Of a stretch of DNA of 64,000 bases, positions 26,926-36,525 are shown piece after piece. The stretch is from assembly GCA_947494565.1 (NCBI GenBank), contig CANLVG010000016.1, positions 1-64,000 on the forward strand. Direction: 5' to 3'. The DNA is from an uncultured Flavobacteriaceae bacterium (GTDB taxonomy: Bacteria; Bacteroidota; Bacteroidia; Flavobacteriales; Flavobacteriaceae). The number at the start of each line of letters is the position of its first letter. The stretch's first letter is position 1. The notes under the pieces were generated by a model. That model searched no databases. It was given only the letters and a program-made list of their open reading frames with translations, and was not told the origin of the DNA. Position numbers and translations under genes: made by a program.

Positions 26926-26978
26926 CAGTGTTCTAATTTGTAACTACTTGATTATTGTTCGTTCAACAGTCATGCCAG

Positions 26979-29444
26979 TTAAAGGCGTACTTTCATTCTG
27001 ATATTCAATACACGACTGGTCATAAAGTTAGGAACGGCAAATTGTTGTTTACTATCCGCATCCCGAACCCATGTATTGGTAATCGAGTTTTGATTATTGA
27101 ACAAGTTGAATACCTCGAATCCGATACTTAGATGCTTCAGCTCGTTCAGCCAATGGTCCCTAGGATGTTTTTTCCCTTCATTTGCAAAAATATAGGAAAT
27201 ACCTAAATCGGCGCGCTTGTAATCTCTTAATCTATTCTGAAAAATATATGGATCGGCGTAACTTGGTGATCCCCCCGGTACTCCTGTATTATACACTAGA
27301 TTAAGGTACATTTTTAAATCGGGAATGTCGGGTACGTAGTCTTGAAACAAGATTCCGAATTTAAATCGCTGATCTGTTGGTCTTGAAATATAGCCGCGTC
27401 CATCGATGTTTTCCTCTGTTTTGAGGTAGCCCAGACTTACCCAAGATTCCGTTCCAGGAACGAAGGCACCATTGAGTCGCAGTTCGGCCCCATAGACATA
27501 GGCATTCGCATTATTGGTTGCTGCATAGCGAATACGAACGTCTTCAAGGGTATACGGATTGACATTGTCGAGCAATTTGTAATAGACTTCCGAGGTAAGG
27601 TTAAAAGGCCTTTCCCAAAGTGAAAAACTATATTCGCTGCCTAGTACAAAATGGGTCGCACGTTGTGCTTTCACATCTGGTTGTATCGTGCCGGCGGCAT
27701 CTCTTAGTTCTCTGTAAAAAGGTGGCTGCTGGTAGACCCCTGTCGAAAAACGAAAAAGGATATCACGTTTCCAATCAGGTTTGATGGCCATTTGCGCTCT
27801 CGGACTCAAGACGGTCTGTGACACTTTTGAAACGCCTGTACCACTGACGGTCCAATGATGGGCCCGAATACCGAAGTTGTAATAAAGAGCATTACCGTTC
27901 AAGTTTTTTCGTTCACTGAATTGCGCGAATGCCGAAAACCGGTTGGTTTTAACTGCGTTCTTTGCGATGAGGCTTTCAAAAGGCACCAGATCACCGTCAA
28001 AAGGCTCTTCTGGTTGGTTGTTGTTGAACTCCGATAGTGGTGGGCGCACCGCAAATCCTGCTGAATCGATAAATTCAGACTCCCTCAATTCATCCCGAAT
28101 ATCTTCATGGGTGTATTTTGCCCCCCATTCATATGTTTTTTCACCTTTGGTATGTTGCCCTTTATGGGCCAGATTGAAGATCAGGGCGTCCAATTTGTTT
28201 CGAGCTCTATTGAATTGGCTACCAATCCCTTTTGAAGAGGTGACTTCCCCAAGCGTCGCACTGCCAAGATTGGTGTCGATCTCGCCCAATGCATATTCGG
28301 CAATGACATCAGAGCGTTCATCCTCAATCGTGTGGTATAGTGACGAAATGACTTTTAGTGTGGTATTTTCGTCTAAGAAGTAGGTGCCTTTGAAAGCTCC
28401 GAGTGCTGTGTTGTACTTGTTCTTCTCTTCACCTTCGTATTCCACAACAAGGGCTCTGGGTGCACTTATGGTACCGAAGTTGGTCTGGCGATTCAGGGGC
28501 TCATTTTGATAATCGTTAATGGCTAGGCTACCTAAAAAGCTTAAATGGAATTTCTTCGAAAAACGATAGGTAGAATAACTTTGAACATCAAAAAAGGTCG
28601 GATTAAAATTCGTATTGGTCTGTTGGCTATTTACAAGTAGGGCGTTATTTCGATAGCGTATTCCAGAAACGCTAGTAAATTTTTTATCGTAGGATGCCGT
28701 TTCTATTGCTGCGCTTGCCCCGAGAAAACTAAGGTCCATTTGTGCCCCGAAATCCGTTGGGTTTTTATAGGTAATATCTAAAACGGAAGAAAGCTTGTCG
28801 CCATATTTCGCTTGAAACCCTCCCGCAGAAAACTTGATATTTTGAATGAGATCGCTATTGATGAAACTCAAGCCTTCTTGTTGAGCCGACCTGATTAGAA
28901 AGGGGCGGTATACCTCTATTTCATTCACGTATACTAGATTTTCGTCATAGTTTCCTCCACGAACCGAGTACTGTGTACTGAGCTCATTGTTTGAAGAGAC
29001 GCCAGGTAAAAGCTTTAAGATGTTTTCGACCCCGGCATTGGCACCGGGTATCTGGCGAACCACCTCCGGAGGTATGGTGGTGATTCCTTCCACGCTTTTT
29101 TCCCCCGTTGGGGTGACCGTGACACCATCTACCTGAATGGCATCCGACTTCATCACCGGATTGAATTCATAGGTCTCGTTCGTGGTTAAAATCAGGTTTT
29201 TAAGAATAACCTCTTTGTGTCCGATATGGGAAAAAACGATTTCCGTCTCAATATCCGCGGTAATCTGTAGAACGAAATATCCATCAGCGTCAGTAAACGT
29301 GCCTTCGGATTTTGTCGTAATATTAACGTTGCTCAACGGATTGTTTTCTTCATCGAAAACGACACCGGTAATCGTAGCGGTCTGTGCCAATAATTGACAT
29401 TGGCATAGCACCAAAAAGAGAAAGATGTGCGTACAACGCTTCAA
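26979..29444 (-). CDS. TonB-dependent outer-membrane receptor
   Basis: An 821-residue receptor: signal peptide, a carboxypeptidase-regulatory-like beta sandwich (about 22-105: ITGVVFDEENNPLSNVNI), a plug (about 115-230: IPGANAGVENILKLLPGVSS, QYSVRGGNYDENLVYVNEIEV), and a long barrel ending in the aromatic-poor IRMKVRL. No SusD gene lies beside it, so it is not a glycan SusCD pair. It is five bases downstream of an M23 peptidase gene. The ligand is not evident; a large periplasmic N-terminal domain is typical for Bacteroidota receptors. Confidence 0.92.
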   Translation of the reverse strand: MKRCTHIFLFLVLCQCQLLAQTATITGVVFDEENNPLSNVNITTKSEGTFTDADGYFVLQITADIETEIVFSHIGHKEVILKNLILTTNETYEFNPVMKSDAIQVDGVTVTPTGEKSVEGITTIPPEVVRQIPGANAGVENILKLLPGVSSNNELSTQYSVRGGNYDENLVYVNEIEVYRPFLIRSAQQEGLSFINSDLIQNIKFSAGGFQAKYGDKLSSVLDITYKNPTDFGAQMDLSFLGASAAIETASYDKKFTSVSGIRYRNNALLVNSQQTNTNFNPTFFDVQSYSTYRFSKKFHLSFLGSLAINDYQNEPLNRQTNFGTISAPRALVVEYEGEEKNKYNTALGAFKGTYFLDENTTLKVISSLYHTIEDERSDVIAEYALGEIDTNLGSATLGEVTSSKGIGSQFNRARNKLDALIFNLAHKGQHTKGEKTYEWGAKYTHEDIRDELRESEFIDSAGFAVRPPLSEFNNNQPEEPFDGDLVPFESLIAKNAVKTNRFSAFAQFSERKNLNGNALYYNFGIRAHHWTVSGTGVSKVSQTVLSPRAQMAIKPDWKRDILFRFSTGVYQQPPFYRELRDAAGTIQPDVKAQRATHFVLGSEYSFSLWERPFNLTSEVYYKLLDNVNPYTLEDVRIRYAATNNANAYVYGAELRLNGAFVPGTESWVSLGYLKTEENIDGRGYISRPTDQRFKFGILFQDYVPDIPDLKMYLNLVYNTGVPGGSPSYADPYIFQNRLRDYKRADLGISYIFANEGKKHPRDHWLNELKHLSIGFEVFNLFNNQNSITNTWVRDADSKQQFAVPNFMTSRVLNIRMKVRL

Positions 29445-29449
29445 GCCGC

Positions 29450-31141
29450 TTATTTTCTATAGAATGTACTTGTAAAGGTAGTGCTGTTACCGACATTGTC
29501 AGTGACTACAACTTCAAGTTGGCATTTCTTTTCGTTCAGAATCTTATCATCGAAATTGTAGGTGATCGTTTTTTTCTTTGGTTCGTACTCCATAAGTATC
29601 CAATCGCCGTTCAAGGTTGCACTGTAGGTGTCGATACCGCTTAAATCATCGGATATCATCAAACTGAGATAGCTGTAGTTGTTCAACCACTGCTTTTCCT
29701 TGAAATTTTTGGAACGAATTTTCGGGGCCACTGTGTCCATTGCCAAGGTATAGGTTCCCAAGTTTCGAGTTCGGGTCGTAAAGGTATTTCCTCTTTTATA
29801 GGTCGAGGCATAATTGGCCTTCATTTTTCTATCAAGACGGGCAATGAACATTTTTTTTTGTTTTTCTTTGCTGTATTTCGACACATCGAAGGTAACGGTG
29901 AAATTACGATGCGCCGCTACGCGATTATTATGGATTTTGACCGTATCATCATCCTTTTTCAAATCGATATAAAAATCCTTGTAAAAGGTATTGGAAGGGA
30001 AATACACTTTGGCCGCCCCCAGATTATAATTATTCGGTTTCTTTGCGATGAGGTAATTTTCGGTCGTTTCCAACTCCTTCTTGATTTCCAAAGGCTCTTT
30101 TTTTCCTTCTATAGGAATAATCGCCTTGGTCACGTTCCCCTCAAGATCTTCAAGTAAAAGTTCTGCGGTGTAGCTGAGGCCCTCCTTCACCGTGATCTTA
30201 CCATCGTTTTTTAGCGTGTTGTAGATACTGAGTCTATTGCCGGACTCCTTGAATAAACGCTGAATACGTTTACGGCTTTTACCGTAGTGGTCATAATCGA
30301 TTAGGGTGTTGATGTATCGGGTTTCTCCATAAGAGAATGTTTCGAAATCATAATCGGTGTATACCTGTCCGTTAATGATTTGGCGAACCCTGTAAACACC
30401 GTTTTTGTTGGCTGCCATATCTTGGCGATCGAAACCGATAAAACCGAGACCAATAGTACCCATGGCCGTCACCTTGTCGGCCAAAAAGGTGCCATCCTTT
30501 TGTTTGGAGAAGTTGATCTGGGCTTTGGAGTTCGACCTATTGATTATGGCGCCATCGGATAGGGGATAAGCGAAAATCTGGCTTAATACAGGATTGGTGG
30601 CGTCTCTCACTTCATACCCGTACAACAGGGGGTTGGTCGGTTTTTCAGTGACACTGCTTCTAATTTCGAAATGTAAGTGCGGACCCGAGGAGCCCCCCGT
30701 ATTTCCGGAATAGGCAATGACCTGACCCTTCTCGACCTTTACTTCCCCATAGTCAGGAAAAACCTCTACTTGATAGGATTGTTTCTTGTACTGTACTCTT
30801 TTGATATAGGCTTCTATTTCAGGTGAGAATTTTTTGAGATGGGCATATACCGAGGTATATCCGTTCGGATGGGCAACATAAATGGCCTTCCCATAGCCCC
30901 AATGTGAAATTTTTATGCGTGTAACACTGCCATCACCAATGGAATACACGGGAAGTCCCTGTCGTTGTTGCGTTTTAATGTCGATACCGCCATGAAAGTG
31001 ATTCGAACGCAATTCACCAAAAGTTCCAGCCAGTATCAGAGGGATATCCAAGGGGGAACGGAAAGCGTCTTGGGGGTATTTTTCTTGTGCCGTAACGAGA
31101 GGGGTACAACTCAATAGCAGCGCGAAAATTAGTCTGTTCAT
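29450..31141 (-). CDS. M23-family metallopeptidase
   Basis: A 563-residue exported peptidase. The signal peptide starts at 31141 (MNRLIFALLLSC...VTAQ); the frame extends 14 residues upstream but those are unlikely. The LytM/M23 domain lies at about 40-180 with the zinc ligands in HFHGGIDI and HLHFEIR, so a peptidoglycan endopeptidase is expected. The remaining 380 residues are strand-rich and include an Ig-like end (DDLSGIDTYSATLNG, VTDNVGNSTTF), probably for binding or placement. It precedes the TonB receptor gene by five bases. Confidence 0.9.
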   Translation of the reverse strand: MNRLIFALLLSCTPLVTAQEKYPQDAFRSPLDIPLILAGTFGELRSNHFHGGIDIKTQQRQGLPVYSIGDGSVTRIKISHWGYGKAIYVAHPNGYTSVYAHLKKFSPEIEAYIKRVQYKKQSYQVEVFPDYGEVKVEKGQVIAYSGNTGGSSGPHLHFEIRSSVTEKPTNPLLYGYEVRDATNPVLSQIFAYPLSDGAIINRSNSKAQINFSKQKDGTFLADKVTAMGTIGLGFIGFDRQDMAANKNGVYRVRQIINGQVYTDYDFETFSYGETRYINTLIDYDHYGKSRKRIQRLFKESGNRLSIYNTLKNDGKITVKEGLSYTAELLLEDLEGNVTKAIIPIEGKKEPLEIKKELETTENYLIAKKPNNYNLGAAKVYFPSNTFYKDFYIDLKKDDDTVKIHNNRVAAHRNFTVTFDVSKYSKEKQKKMFIARLDRKMKANYASTYKRGNTFTTRTRNLGTYTLAMDTVAPKIRSKNFKEKQWLNNYSYLSLMISDDLSGIDTYSATLNGDWILMEYEPKKKTITYNFDDKILNEKKCQLEVVVTDNVGNSTTFTSTFYRK

Positions 31142-31277
31142 AGTAAAAAGTAAGTTATCGCTAAGGTACTTAATAGCCATCAATCGATGAAAAACCCAGA
31201 GCTCTAATTGTGGTTCATCATGTACTCAACGATTTATTAAGGATTAAAGTATTACTTCAAGAATAATTGAAAAAAGT

Positions 31278-31309
31278 ATTGCTAAGTAAGGACGTGTATG
31301 TTAACTTTG
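31278..31309 (+). promoter_or_regulatory. Promoter of zapB-like/zapA operon
   Basis: ATTG (31278-31281), 20 bases, then TAACTTTG (31302-31309), which fits the Bacteroidota TTTG/TAnnTTTG promoter. The first start codon follows 25 bases later. The rest of the 193-base spacer 31142-31334 shows nothing else I recognise. Confidence 0.6.
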
Positions 31310-31334
31310 TGTAAAACGCGTTGAAATTTGCATC

Positions 31335-31625
31335 ATGAGCGAATTGGTTGAAATAGTAGATTCCCTAGAAAACAAAATCAGCAAATTGCTGCATAAACTA
31401 GAGGTATTGCAAAAGACCAATTCATCTTTGGAAGGACAACTTCAAGTAGCGCGGGATCGTTTTGAACATACGAATCAGGCGATTTCCGAGTGGGAAGAAA
31501 AATATAAGTCGCTAAAGCTCGCAAATTCAATGCTTGGCAGTAATACGAGTAAAACAGAAGCTAAGCTTAAAATAAACACATTGATACGCGAGTTGGACCA
31601 TTGTATTGCCCAACTTGCCGAATAA
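31335..31625 (+). CDS. ZapB-like coiled-coil protein
   Basis: A 96-residue protein that is almost entirely coiled coil with heptads (LENKISKLLHKLEVLQKTNSSLEGQLQ). It lies 13 bases ahead of zapA, so the two are translated from one message. By size, structure and pairing it resembles ZapB or other small division-ring coiled coils. Sequence identity to ZapB cannot be judged by eye; a general role in cytokinesis is inferred from zapA. Confidence 0.7.
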   Translation: MSELVEIVDSLENKISKLLHKLEVLQKTNSSLEGQLQVARDRFEHTNQAISEWEEKYKSLKLANSMLGSNTSKTEAKLKINTLIRELDHCIAQLAE

Positions 31626-31638
31626 TGTTCGAAATAAT

Positions 31639-31932
31639 ATGCCGGAGAAGCTCAAAATAAAGCTTTCAATCGCGGACAGGGTATATCCCCTGACCATAGA
31701 CCCCACACAAGAAGAGGGGCTGCGGAAAGCAGCGAAAAATATTGAGCAATTGGCAAAAAAATTCGAACAGAGTTATGCCGTTCGTGACAAGCAAGATGTA
31801 TTGGCCATGTGTGCCCTGCAGTTTGCCTCAAAAATCGAACAAAGAGGTATTGAACAATCCGAAGGAACCAAAGAATCCGTGAAGCGCCTGAAGGCCTTGG
31901 AAAACTTGGTGAATTCTAAATTAAGCATATAG
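31639..31932 (+). CDS. zapA: Cell division protein ZapA
   Basis: A 97-residue protein with the ZapA layout: an N-terminal strand region (IKLSIADRVYPLTI), QEEGLRKAAKNIEQLAKKFEQSY, then a long C-terminal helix. ZapA binds and bundles FtsZ filaments. The ATG at 31639 is used because it begins at the conserved KLKIKLSIADRVYPL; an earlier frame start at 31606 adds residues that overlap the preceding gene. The 6S RNA gene follows, an arrangement known around zapA in other phyla. Confidence 0.9.
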   Translation: MPEKLKIKLSIADRVYPLTIDPTQEEGLRKAAKNIEQLAKKFEQSYAVRDKQDVLAMCALQFASKIEQRGIEQSEGTKESVKRLKALENLVNSKLSI

Positions 31933-31960
31933 CACGTTCTTTAAAATAAGTAAAGTTACT

Positions 31961-32130
31961 GCCCACATTGGTACTAATTTTTGACAAACTCAACACTAAT
32001 TTGTTTAAAAAGGGTGAGTTTAGGTTGTAAAAGCATGCCTTGCTCGTACAAGGATCCTTGATCAGTCTGTTAGCCCTAAACCTGTTTAATGGAGTTTGTA
32101 CAAAACTTCCCCAATGTGGGCTTTTTTTTT
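31961..32130 (+). ncRNA. ssrS: 6S RNA (6S-Flavo type)
   Basis: The region folds as one long interrupted hairpin. The closing stem is GCCCACATTGG (31961-31971) with CCAATGTGGGC (32111-32121), 11 perfect pairs followed by nine T. Inner stems are ACAAACTC/GAGTTTGT (31984-31991 with 32092-32099) and GTTTAGG/CCTAAAC (32018-32024 with 32075-32081), with a GCCTTG/CAAGG tip. The long closing stem with an open central region and terminator fits 6S RNA, which sequesters housekeeping RNA polymerase. Location between zapA and rny agrees with the flavobacterial 6S group. Exact 5' end is estimated. Confidence 0.82.
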
Positions 32131-32148
32131 TAAAACCAAATTGATGAT

Positions 32149-33717
32149 ATGGAATATATAACCACGATTGTTGTAGGTGTCGTTGGCCTCATAGTAGGAT
32201 TCGTAATAGCAAAGTTCTTGGAAAAGGGAAAGGCGTCCAAAACAATCGCCAATGCTAAAAAAGAATCCGAGAGCATTCTTAAGAGTGCCAAAAGGGATGG
32301 CGAGAATATTAAGAAGGACAAGATTTTTCAAGCCAAGGAAAAGTTCTTGGAACTCAAGGCCGAACATGAAAAAGTCATTATATCGAAAGATAAGAAAATG
32401 GCCGAGGCCGAGAAGCGAACACGTGATAAGGAATCTCAGGTGAGTAGCGAGCTCGCTAAAAACAAGAACATCAATAAGCAATTGGAAAGCAAGCTCAAGG
32501 ATGTGCAGCATAAGGCTGAATTCTATGAGAAGAAACAAGCAGAACTCGAGAAGCTTCACAAGAGTCAGGTACAACAGTTAGAGGTCATTTCAGGTCTTTC
32601 TGCCGATGATGCAAAAAGTCAATTGATGGAATCGCTCAAGGAAACCGCCAAGTCGGATGCCATGGCCTACCTGCAGACGACCATGGAAGAAGCAAAATTG
32701 ACAGCGCAACAAGAGGCGCGCAAAATCGTAATCAATACCATTCAGCGTATCGGTACCGAAGAGGCCGTTGAAAACTGCGTATCCGTTTTTAATTTGGAGT
32801 CAGATGATGTAAAGGGACGAATCATAGGTCGGGAAGGACGAAATATCCGCGCACTCGAATCGGCCACAGGCGTCGAAATAATCGTTGACGATACGCCAGA
32901 TGCCATTATTCTTTCGTGCTTTGATTCCGTTCGACGTGAAGTGGCGCGTCTGTCATTACACAAACTAGTGACCGATGGCAGAATACATCCCGCCCGGATT
33001 GAGGAAATCGTGCGAAAGACAGAGAAGCAAATCAATAGCGAAATCGTGGAAATCGGTAAGCGCACCATCATAGATTTGGGTATTCATGGCTTGCACCCTG
33101 AATTGATAAAAGCGGTCGGGCGTATGAAGTACCGTTCATCCTACGGTCAAAACCTATTGCAGCACTCTAGGGAGGTTGCCAAACTGTGCGGGGTGATGGC
33201 CGCTGAAATGGGCCTAAACGCGAAAATCGCGAAACGTGCCGGATTACTGCATGACATTGGCAAAGTTCCAAATACGGAAACGGAGGTCGAAACGCCCCAT
33301 GCGATTTTAGGAATGCAATGGGCCGAAAAGTATGGAGAGAAAGCGGATGTCTGTAACGCCATTGGGGCACACCATGATGAAATTGAAATGAAGACCCTGA
33401 TTTCACCGATCGTACAGGTATGTGATGCCATTAGTGGGGCCAGACCCGGTGCAAGAAGACAAGTGATGGATTCCTATATTCAGCGTCTAAAAGACCTAGA
33501 GGAAATCGCATTTGCATTCAGTGGTGTGCAAAAGGCGTATGCCATACAAGCAGGTAGAGAGCTTCGGGTAATCGTTGAAAGCGAAAAGGTCAGTGATGAC
33601 AAAGCTGCGGAGCTGTCTTTTGAAATCTCTCAAAAAATTCAGACCGACATGACGTATCCGGGGCAAGTGAAGGTGACCGTGATACGGGAAACGAGAGCCG
33701 TCAACGTTGCAAAATAG
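32149..33717 (+). CDS. rny: Ribonuclease Y
   Basis: A 522-residue membrane-anchored endoribonuclease that starts mRNA decay. It has one N-terminal membrane helix ([18 protein letters not shown]), a long coiled coil (about 30-190), a KH domain ([21 protein letters not shown]), and an HD domain ([34 protein letters not shown]) with the metal ligands. Length and order are typical. It begins 19 bases after the 6S RNA terminator and may depend on read-through or its own promoter inside the 6S region. Confidence 0.96.
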   Translation: MEYITTIVVGVVGLIVGFVIAKFLEKGKASKTIANAKKESESILKSAKRDGENIKKDKIFQAKEKFLELKAEHEKVIISKDKKMAEAEKRTRDKESQVSSELAKNKNINKQLESKLKDVQHKAEFYEKKQAELEKLHKSQVQQLEVISGLSADDAKSQLMESLKETAKSDAMAYLQTTMEEAKLTAQQEARKIVINTIQRIGTEEAVENCVSVFNLESDDVKGRIIGREGRNIRALESATGVEIIVDDTPDAIILSCFDSVRREVARLSLHKLVTDGRIHPARIEEIVRKTEKQINSEIVEIGKRTIIDLGIHGLHPELIKAVGRMKYRSSYGQNLLQHSREVAKLCGVMAAEMGLNAKIAKRAGLLHDIGKVPNTETEVETPHAILGMQWAEKYGEKADVCNAIGAHHDEIEMKTLISPIVQVCDAISGARPGARRQVMDSYIQRLKDLEEIAFAFSGVQKAYAIQAGRELRVIVESEKVSDDKAAELSFEISQKIQTDMTYPGQVKVTVIRETRAVNVAK

Positions 33718-33760
33718 CTATTAGCGTAAGCGTGTCTTGAGGGTTTATTCGCGTGCGGTA

Positions 33761-34084
33761 TTATTGCGAAAGGGTAGCGTCCAACCAGTGACGTAGGTTC
33801 TGGGTTTCCTTTTCAGTAAGTTTTATTTTTCTCCCTTTGGGCATTTTCTTCTTCACGAACACCTGCTTCTGAATATCGGCAGCAAGGGAATCCATATTGC
33901 TTATGGTGAAAATATCGGTTCTTTTTTTCGTGGCATGGCATACATTGCACTTCGTACGCAAAACTGTGAAGGCTTGTGATTTGATTTGTTCTTGAAGAAC
34001 AGCGGTATGTGATACATTCGGGTGCAACGCTGCAGATGGCACGATGAACCGAAGAAGTATAGCAAACAAAAGCAGCAGTTTCAT
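33761..34084 (-). CDS. Small periplasmic cytochrome c-like protein
   Basis: A 107-residue protein with a signal peptide (MKLLLLFAILLRFIVPSAA) and one covalent haem motif Cys46-N-V-Cys49-His50; a possible axial Met81 lies in KKKMPKG. The length and the position of the haem site resemble planctomycete-type or haem-binding cytochrome domains, as a single small carrier. It lies alone, downstream of the DUF349 gene. It could carry electrons for periplasmic oxidases such as the molybdenum hydroxylase, but the sequence does not show this. Confidence 0.75.
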   Translation of the reverse strand: MKLLLLFAILLRFIVPSAALHPNVSHTAVLQEQIKSQAFTVLRTKCNVCHATKKRTDIFTISNMDSLAADIQKQVFVKKKMPKGRKIKLTEKETQNLRHWLDATLSQ

Positions 34085-34159
34085 TCTAGTGAGTGGGTCA
34101 TGAAGGCAGGTGCATGTGACCGGGTCTTGGCCGCAAGGGCATTACATTTCATTTTTTCT

Positions 34160-36424
34160 TTATTCCTCTTCGGATGAATCGCCTTCGATTACCTCCTTAT
34201 TGCGGTTGTTTTCCATAATGTTGAGCTTCTTCAGCTTTTCTTTCCAAGTAGCCAAAGCGTCTTTATGGTTCTGAACTTTTTGAATGACATCTTTTACCAA
34301 GGGGTTGTCTTCCGAGGCATTGGAAAAAAACTGAAGGTTATTTTCCAACTGTCGCATTTCATTTTTGCTTTCCTCTATCTTTCGGCGTATGAAGGTACGC
34401 TCATTTGAAATCGCCCGCTCATTATCGTCTTTGGCCAATTGCTGTATCTTATTGCCGTATTTCAAAAGCTCGGATTCCTGACGACTCACATCGAGTTTTC
34501 TAAAGATGGCATCGACTATTTTATTGAACTTTTGATTGATGCTCTTCTTGTGAAAGGGCACCCTACCATAATTCTTCCATTCGTCGATAAATTTTTTGAG
34601 TGCAGCCAGATCTTTTTCCCTGTTACCGGATAATTCAAATGTGCGTAATTGTTCTAAGCAGGCCTCTTTTTTCTTTAGGTTTTCGATTTCTCCCTGTTGT
34701 GCCTCGTTCTTTTTTGCGTGTAAACGGTTGAAATAATGATTGCAAGCTTCCTTGAATTCTTTCCAGATCTTATCGGAGTACTTTCGCGGCACATGGCCTA
34801 TTTTCTTCCATTCACTTTGAATACGCTTCATTTCTTGTGTGGCGGATTCGCCCTCTTCACTATCTTTAAATGAAATCGCCAACGCTAACAAAGCTCTTTT
34901 CTTATCTAGGTTTTCTTGTTGTTCTTTTTTCAGGTTTTTGTAATAAGCGTTTTTGTTTCTGTTGAACGCTCGAACCGCATCTTTGAACGCTGCCCAGGTT
35001 TTTTCATTTACTTTTTGAGGAACTTTGCCTGCTTTAAAAAAGGCATTTCGTTGCGCTTCTATTTCTTTGATCTGTTGTTGAAGTAGTTTGTGGTTGTCCG
35101 CAACATTAGCGGCTACTGCATTGATATTGGCAATAATCTCCTTCTTCTTGACGAGGTTCTCCTCATACTTGGCTTCGAGGTCCTTGTAATGGTCTTGACG
35201 CCTTTGATGCAGCACTTTCGTCGCTTTGCTAAAGCGCTCCCAAATTTCCTCACGATGCTCTTTACCTACAGGCCCGATATCTTCTTTCCATACTTTGTGA
35301 AGGGTCTGAAGCTCTCGAAAAGCTTTTCCTAAATCCGGTTCTGTGGCTAGCGCTTCGGCTTTTGTTACGATTTTTTCCTTCTCCTCCAAGTTATGCTTGA
35401 AATCAAGATCGCGAAGCTCGCGATTGAGGCTCAGGAAATCATAGAAAATCTCAATATGGTGTTGATAGGTTTTCCAAACATTATTGTAATGTGTTCGTGG
35501 TATCGGGCCTGCATTTCGCCAACGTTCTTGAACCCCTTTGAAATTTTTGTAAGTGGTGTTCATATCCTCTTCCACATTCACTAAACCTTTCAGTTCCTCA
35601 ATGATTTCAAGGCGCTTACCGAGATTATCCTTTAGTGACTTTTCAAGGTTCTTGTAATACTGATTGCGTTTTTCACGGTATTCGCCATACACTTCGTTGA
35701 ACTGTCGCTTTGTGACCGAATTGTATCTAAAGTCAATTTCGTTCCCTCCCTTGGCTATAAAATCTTCTTTCTTGCCATCGATGAACTCTTGAAACTTCAA
35801 GTCAAACTCGTGTTTGATACTGTCCACGTGTTTTTTGATGGCCTGAATCTTCTCGTTTCGAACTAATTTCTGAAGTTCTCCAGTAAGATTCTCAATGGTC
35901 ATCGAATGGTAATCCAAGAAGGGAATATGATGGCGATGATGGTTGTCCGTATCTTCTGCATCTTCTGCATTGCTTTCATCGATTTCCTCTAGCACTTCTT
36001 CTTCTTCCGAGTCTTCCGCTTTTTTTGGCGTCGCGGATGTATCTGATTCCTGTAATTCAGCTACTTCCTCCTTTTTAGGTGCATCTTTTTCCACTATTTC
36101 TTCCGAGTCTTCCGCTTTTTTTGCCGTTACGGATGTATCGGATTCCTGCAGCCCAGCTACTTCCTCACTTTCGGGAGCATCTTTTTCCGCTATTTCTTCC
36201 GAGTTTTCCACTTCTTTTGGCGTTATGGATGTATCGGATTCCTGCGGCTCAACTAGTTCATCATTTTCAGGAGCAGCTTTTTCCACTTCTTCTTCTGAAG
36301 CGATAGCAGTGGATTCCTTTGGGATTTCTGGCGTTTCCTTCGACTGCTGGGCCGTTTCACCTGATTCCAAAGTCCCATTTTCGGAAGTATTTTCCTGAAT
36401 TTCTTTTTCTTGCTCCTCTAACAT
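34160..36424 (-). CDS. DUF349 repeat protein with acidic tandem-repeat head
   Basis: A 754-residue cytoplasmic protein. Residues about 47-142 are three 32-residue acidic tandem repeats (pattern EKDAPxxEEVAxLQESDTS). The remainder is helical with about five DUF349 units, each carrying W-K-I/GPVPR-type motifs (RWRNAGPIPRTHYNNVW, SEWKKIGHVPRKYSDKIW, EWKNYGRVPFHKKSIN). DUF349 proteins are linked with DNA or ribosome processes in other phyla, without an agreed activity. A TTTG-N19-TATCTTAC promoter lies just upstream. Confidence 0.85.
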   Translation of the reverse strand: MLEEQEKEIQENTSENGTLESGETAQQSKETPEIPKESTAIASEEEVEKAAPENDELVEPQESDTSITPKEVENSEEIAEKDAPESEEVAGLQESDTSVTAKKAEDSEEIVEKDAPKKEEVAELQESDTSATPKKAEDSEEEEVLEEIDESNAEDAEDTDNHHRHHIPFLDYHSMTIENLTGELQKLVRNEKIQAIKKHVDSIKHEFDLKFQEFIDGKKEDFIAKGGNEIDFRYNSVTKRQFNEVYGEYREKRNQYYKNLEKSLKDNLGKRLEIIEELKGLVNVEEDMNTTYKNFKGVQERWRNAGPIPRTHYNNVWKTYQHHIEIFYDFLSLNRELRDLDFKHNLEEKEKIVTKAEALATEPDLGKAFRELQTLHKVWKEDIGPVGKEHREEIWERFSKATKVLHQRRQDHYKDLEAKYEENLVKKKEIIANINAVAANVADNHKLLQQQIKEIEAQRNAFFKAGKVPQKVNEKTWAAFKDAVRAFNRNKNAYYKNLKKEQQENLDKKRALLALAISFKDSEEGESATQEMKRIQSEWKKIGHVPRKYSDKIWKEFKEACNHYFNRLHAKKNEAQQGEIENLKKKEACLEQLRTFELSGNREKDLAALKKFIDEWKNYGRVPFHKKSINQKFNKIVDAIFRKLDVSRQESELLKYGNKIQQLAKDDNERAISNERTFIRRKIEESKNEMRQLENNLQFFSNASEDNPLVKDVIQKVQNHKDALATWKEKLKKLNIMENNRNKEVIEGDSSEEE
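35999..36286 (-). repeat. Three 96-bp in-frame tandem repeats
   Basis: Three consecutive 32-codon units encode near-identical acidic segments of the DUF349 protein. Units two and three are most alike. The period is a multiple of three, so changes in copy number keep the frame. Confidence 0.85.
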
Positions 36425-36457
36425 CGATGATCTATGGTTTACACAAAAGATTCTATT

Positions 36458-36488
36458 GTAAGATAGTCACTACGACTCGAAGTTCAAA
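36458..36488 (-). promoter_or_regulatory. Promoter of DUF349 gene
   Basis: On the minus strand TTTG is followed after 19 bases by TATCTTAC, close to TTTG/TAnnTTTG. The start codon is 34 bases further. An inverted repeat GTTCA/TGAAC overlaps the -33 box. Confidence 0.5.
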
Positions 36489-36525
36489 AATTATGAACGT
36501 TTTCTTTGGAAGGATATCAGGCGGA

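Noticed and set aside
26979-29444. TonB receptor as part of a polysaccharide-utilisation locus
   Set aside because: There is no SusD-like gene or glycoside hydrolase next to it; the neighbours are an M23 peptidase and an unknown exported protein.
32086-32574. Minus-strand frame with hydrophobic Leu/Phe-rich content
   Set aside because: It is antisense to the coiled coil of RNase Y and overlaps the 6S RNA end.
35943-36398. Plus-strand Ser-rich frame of 151 codons opposite the DUF349 gene
   Set aside because: It is the antisense reading of the acidic tandem repeats; Ser/Glu codons generate such shadows, and it has no start context or homologous pattern.
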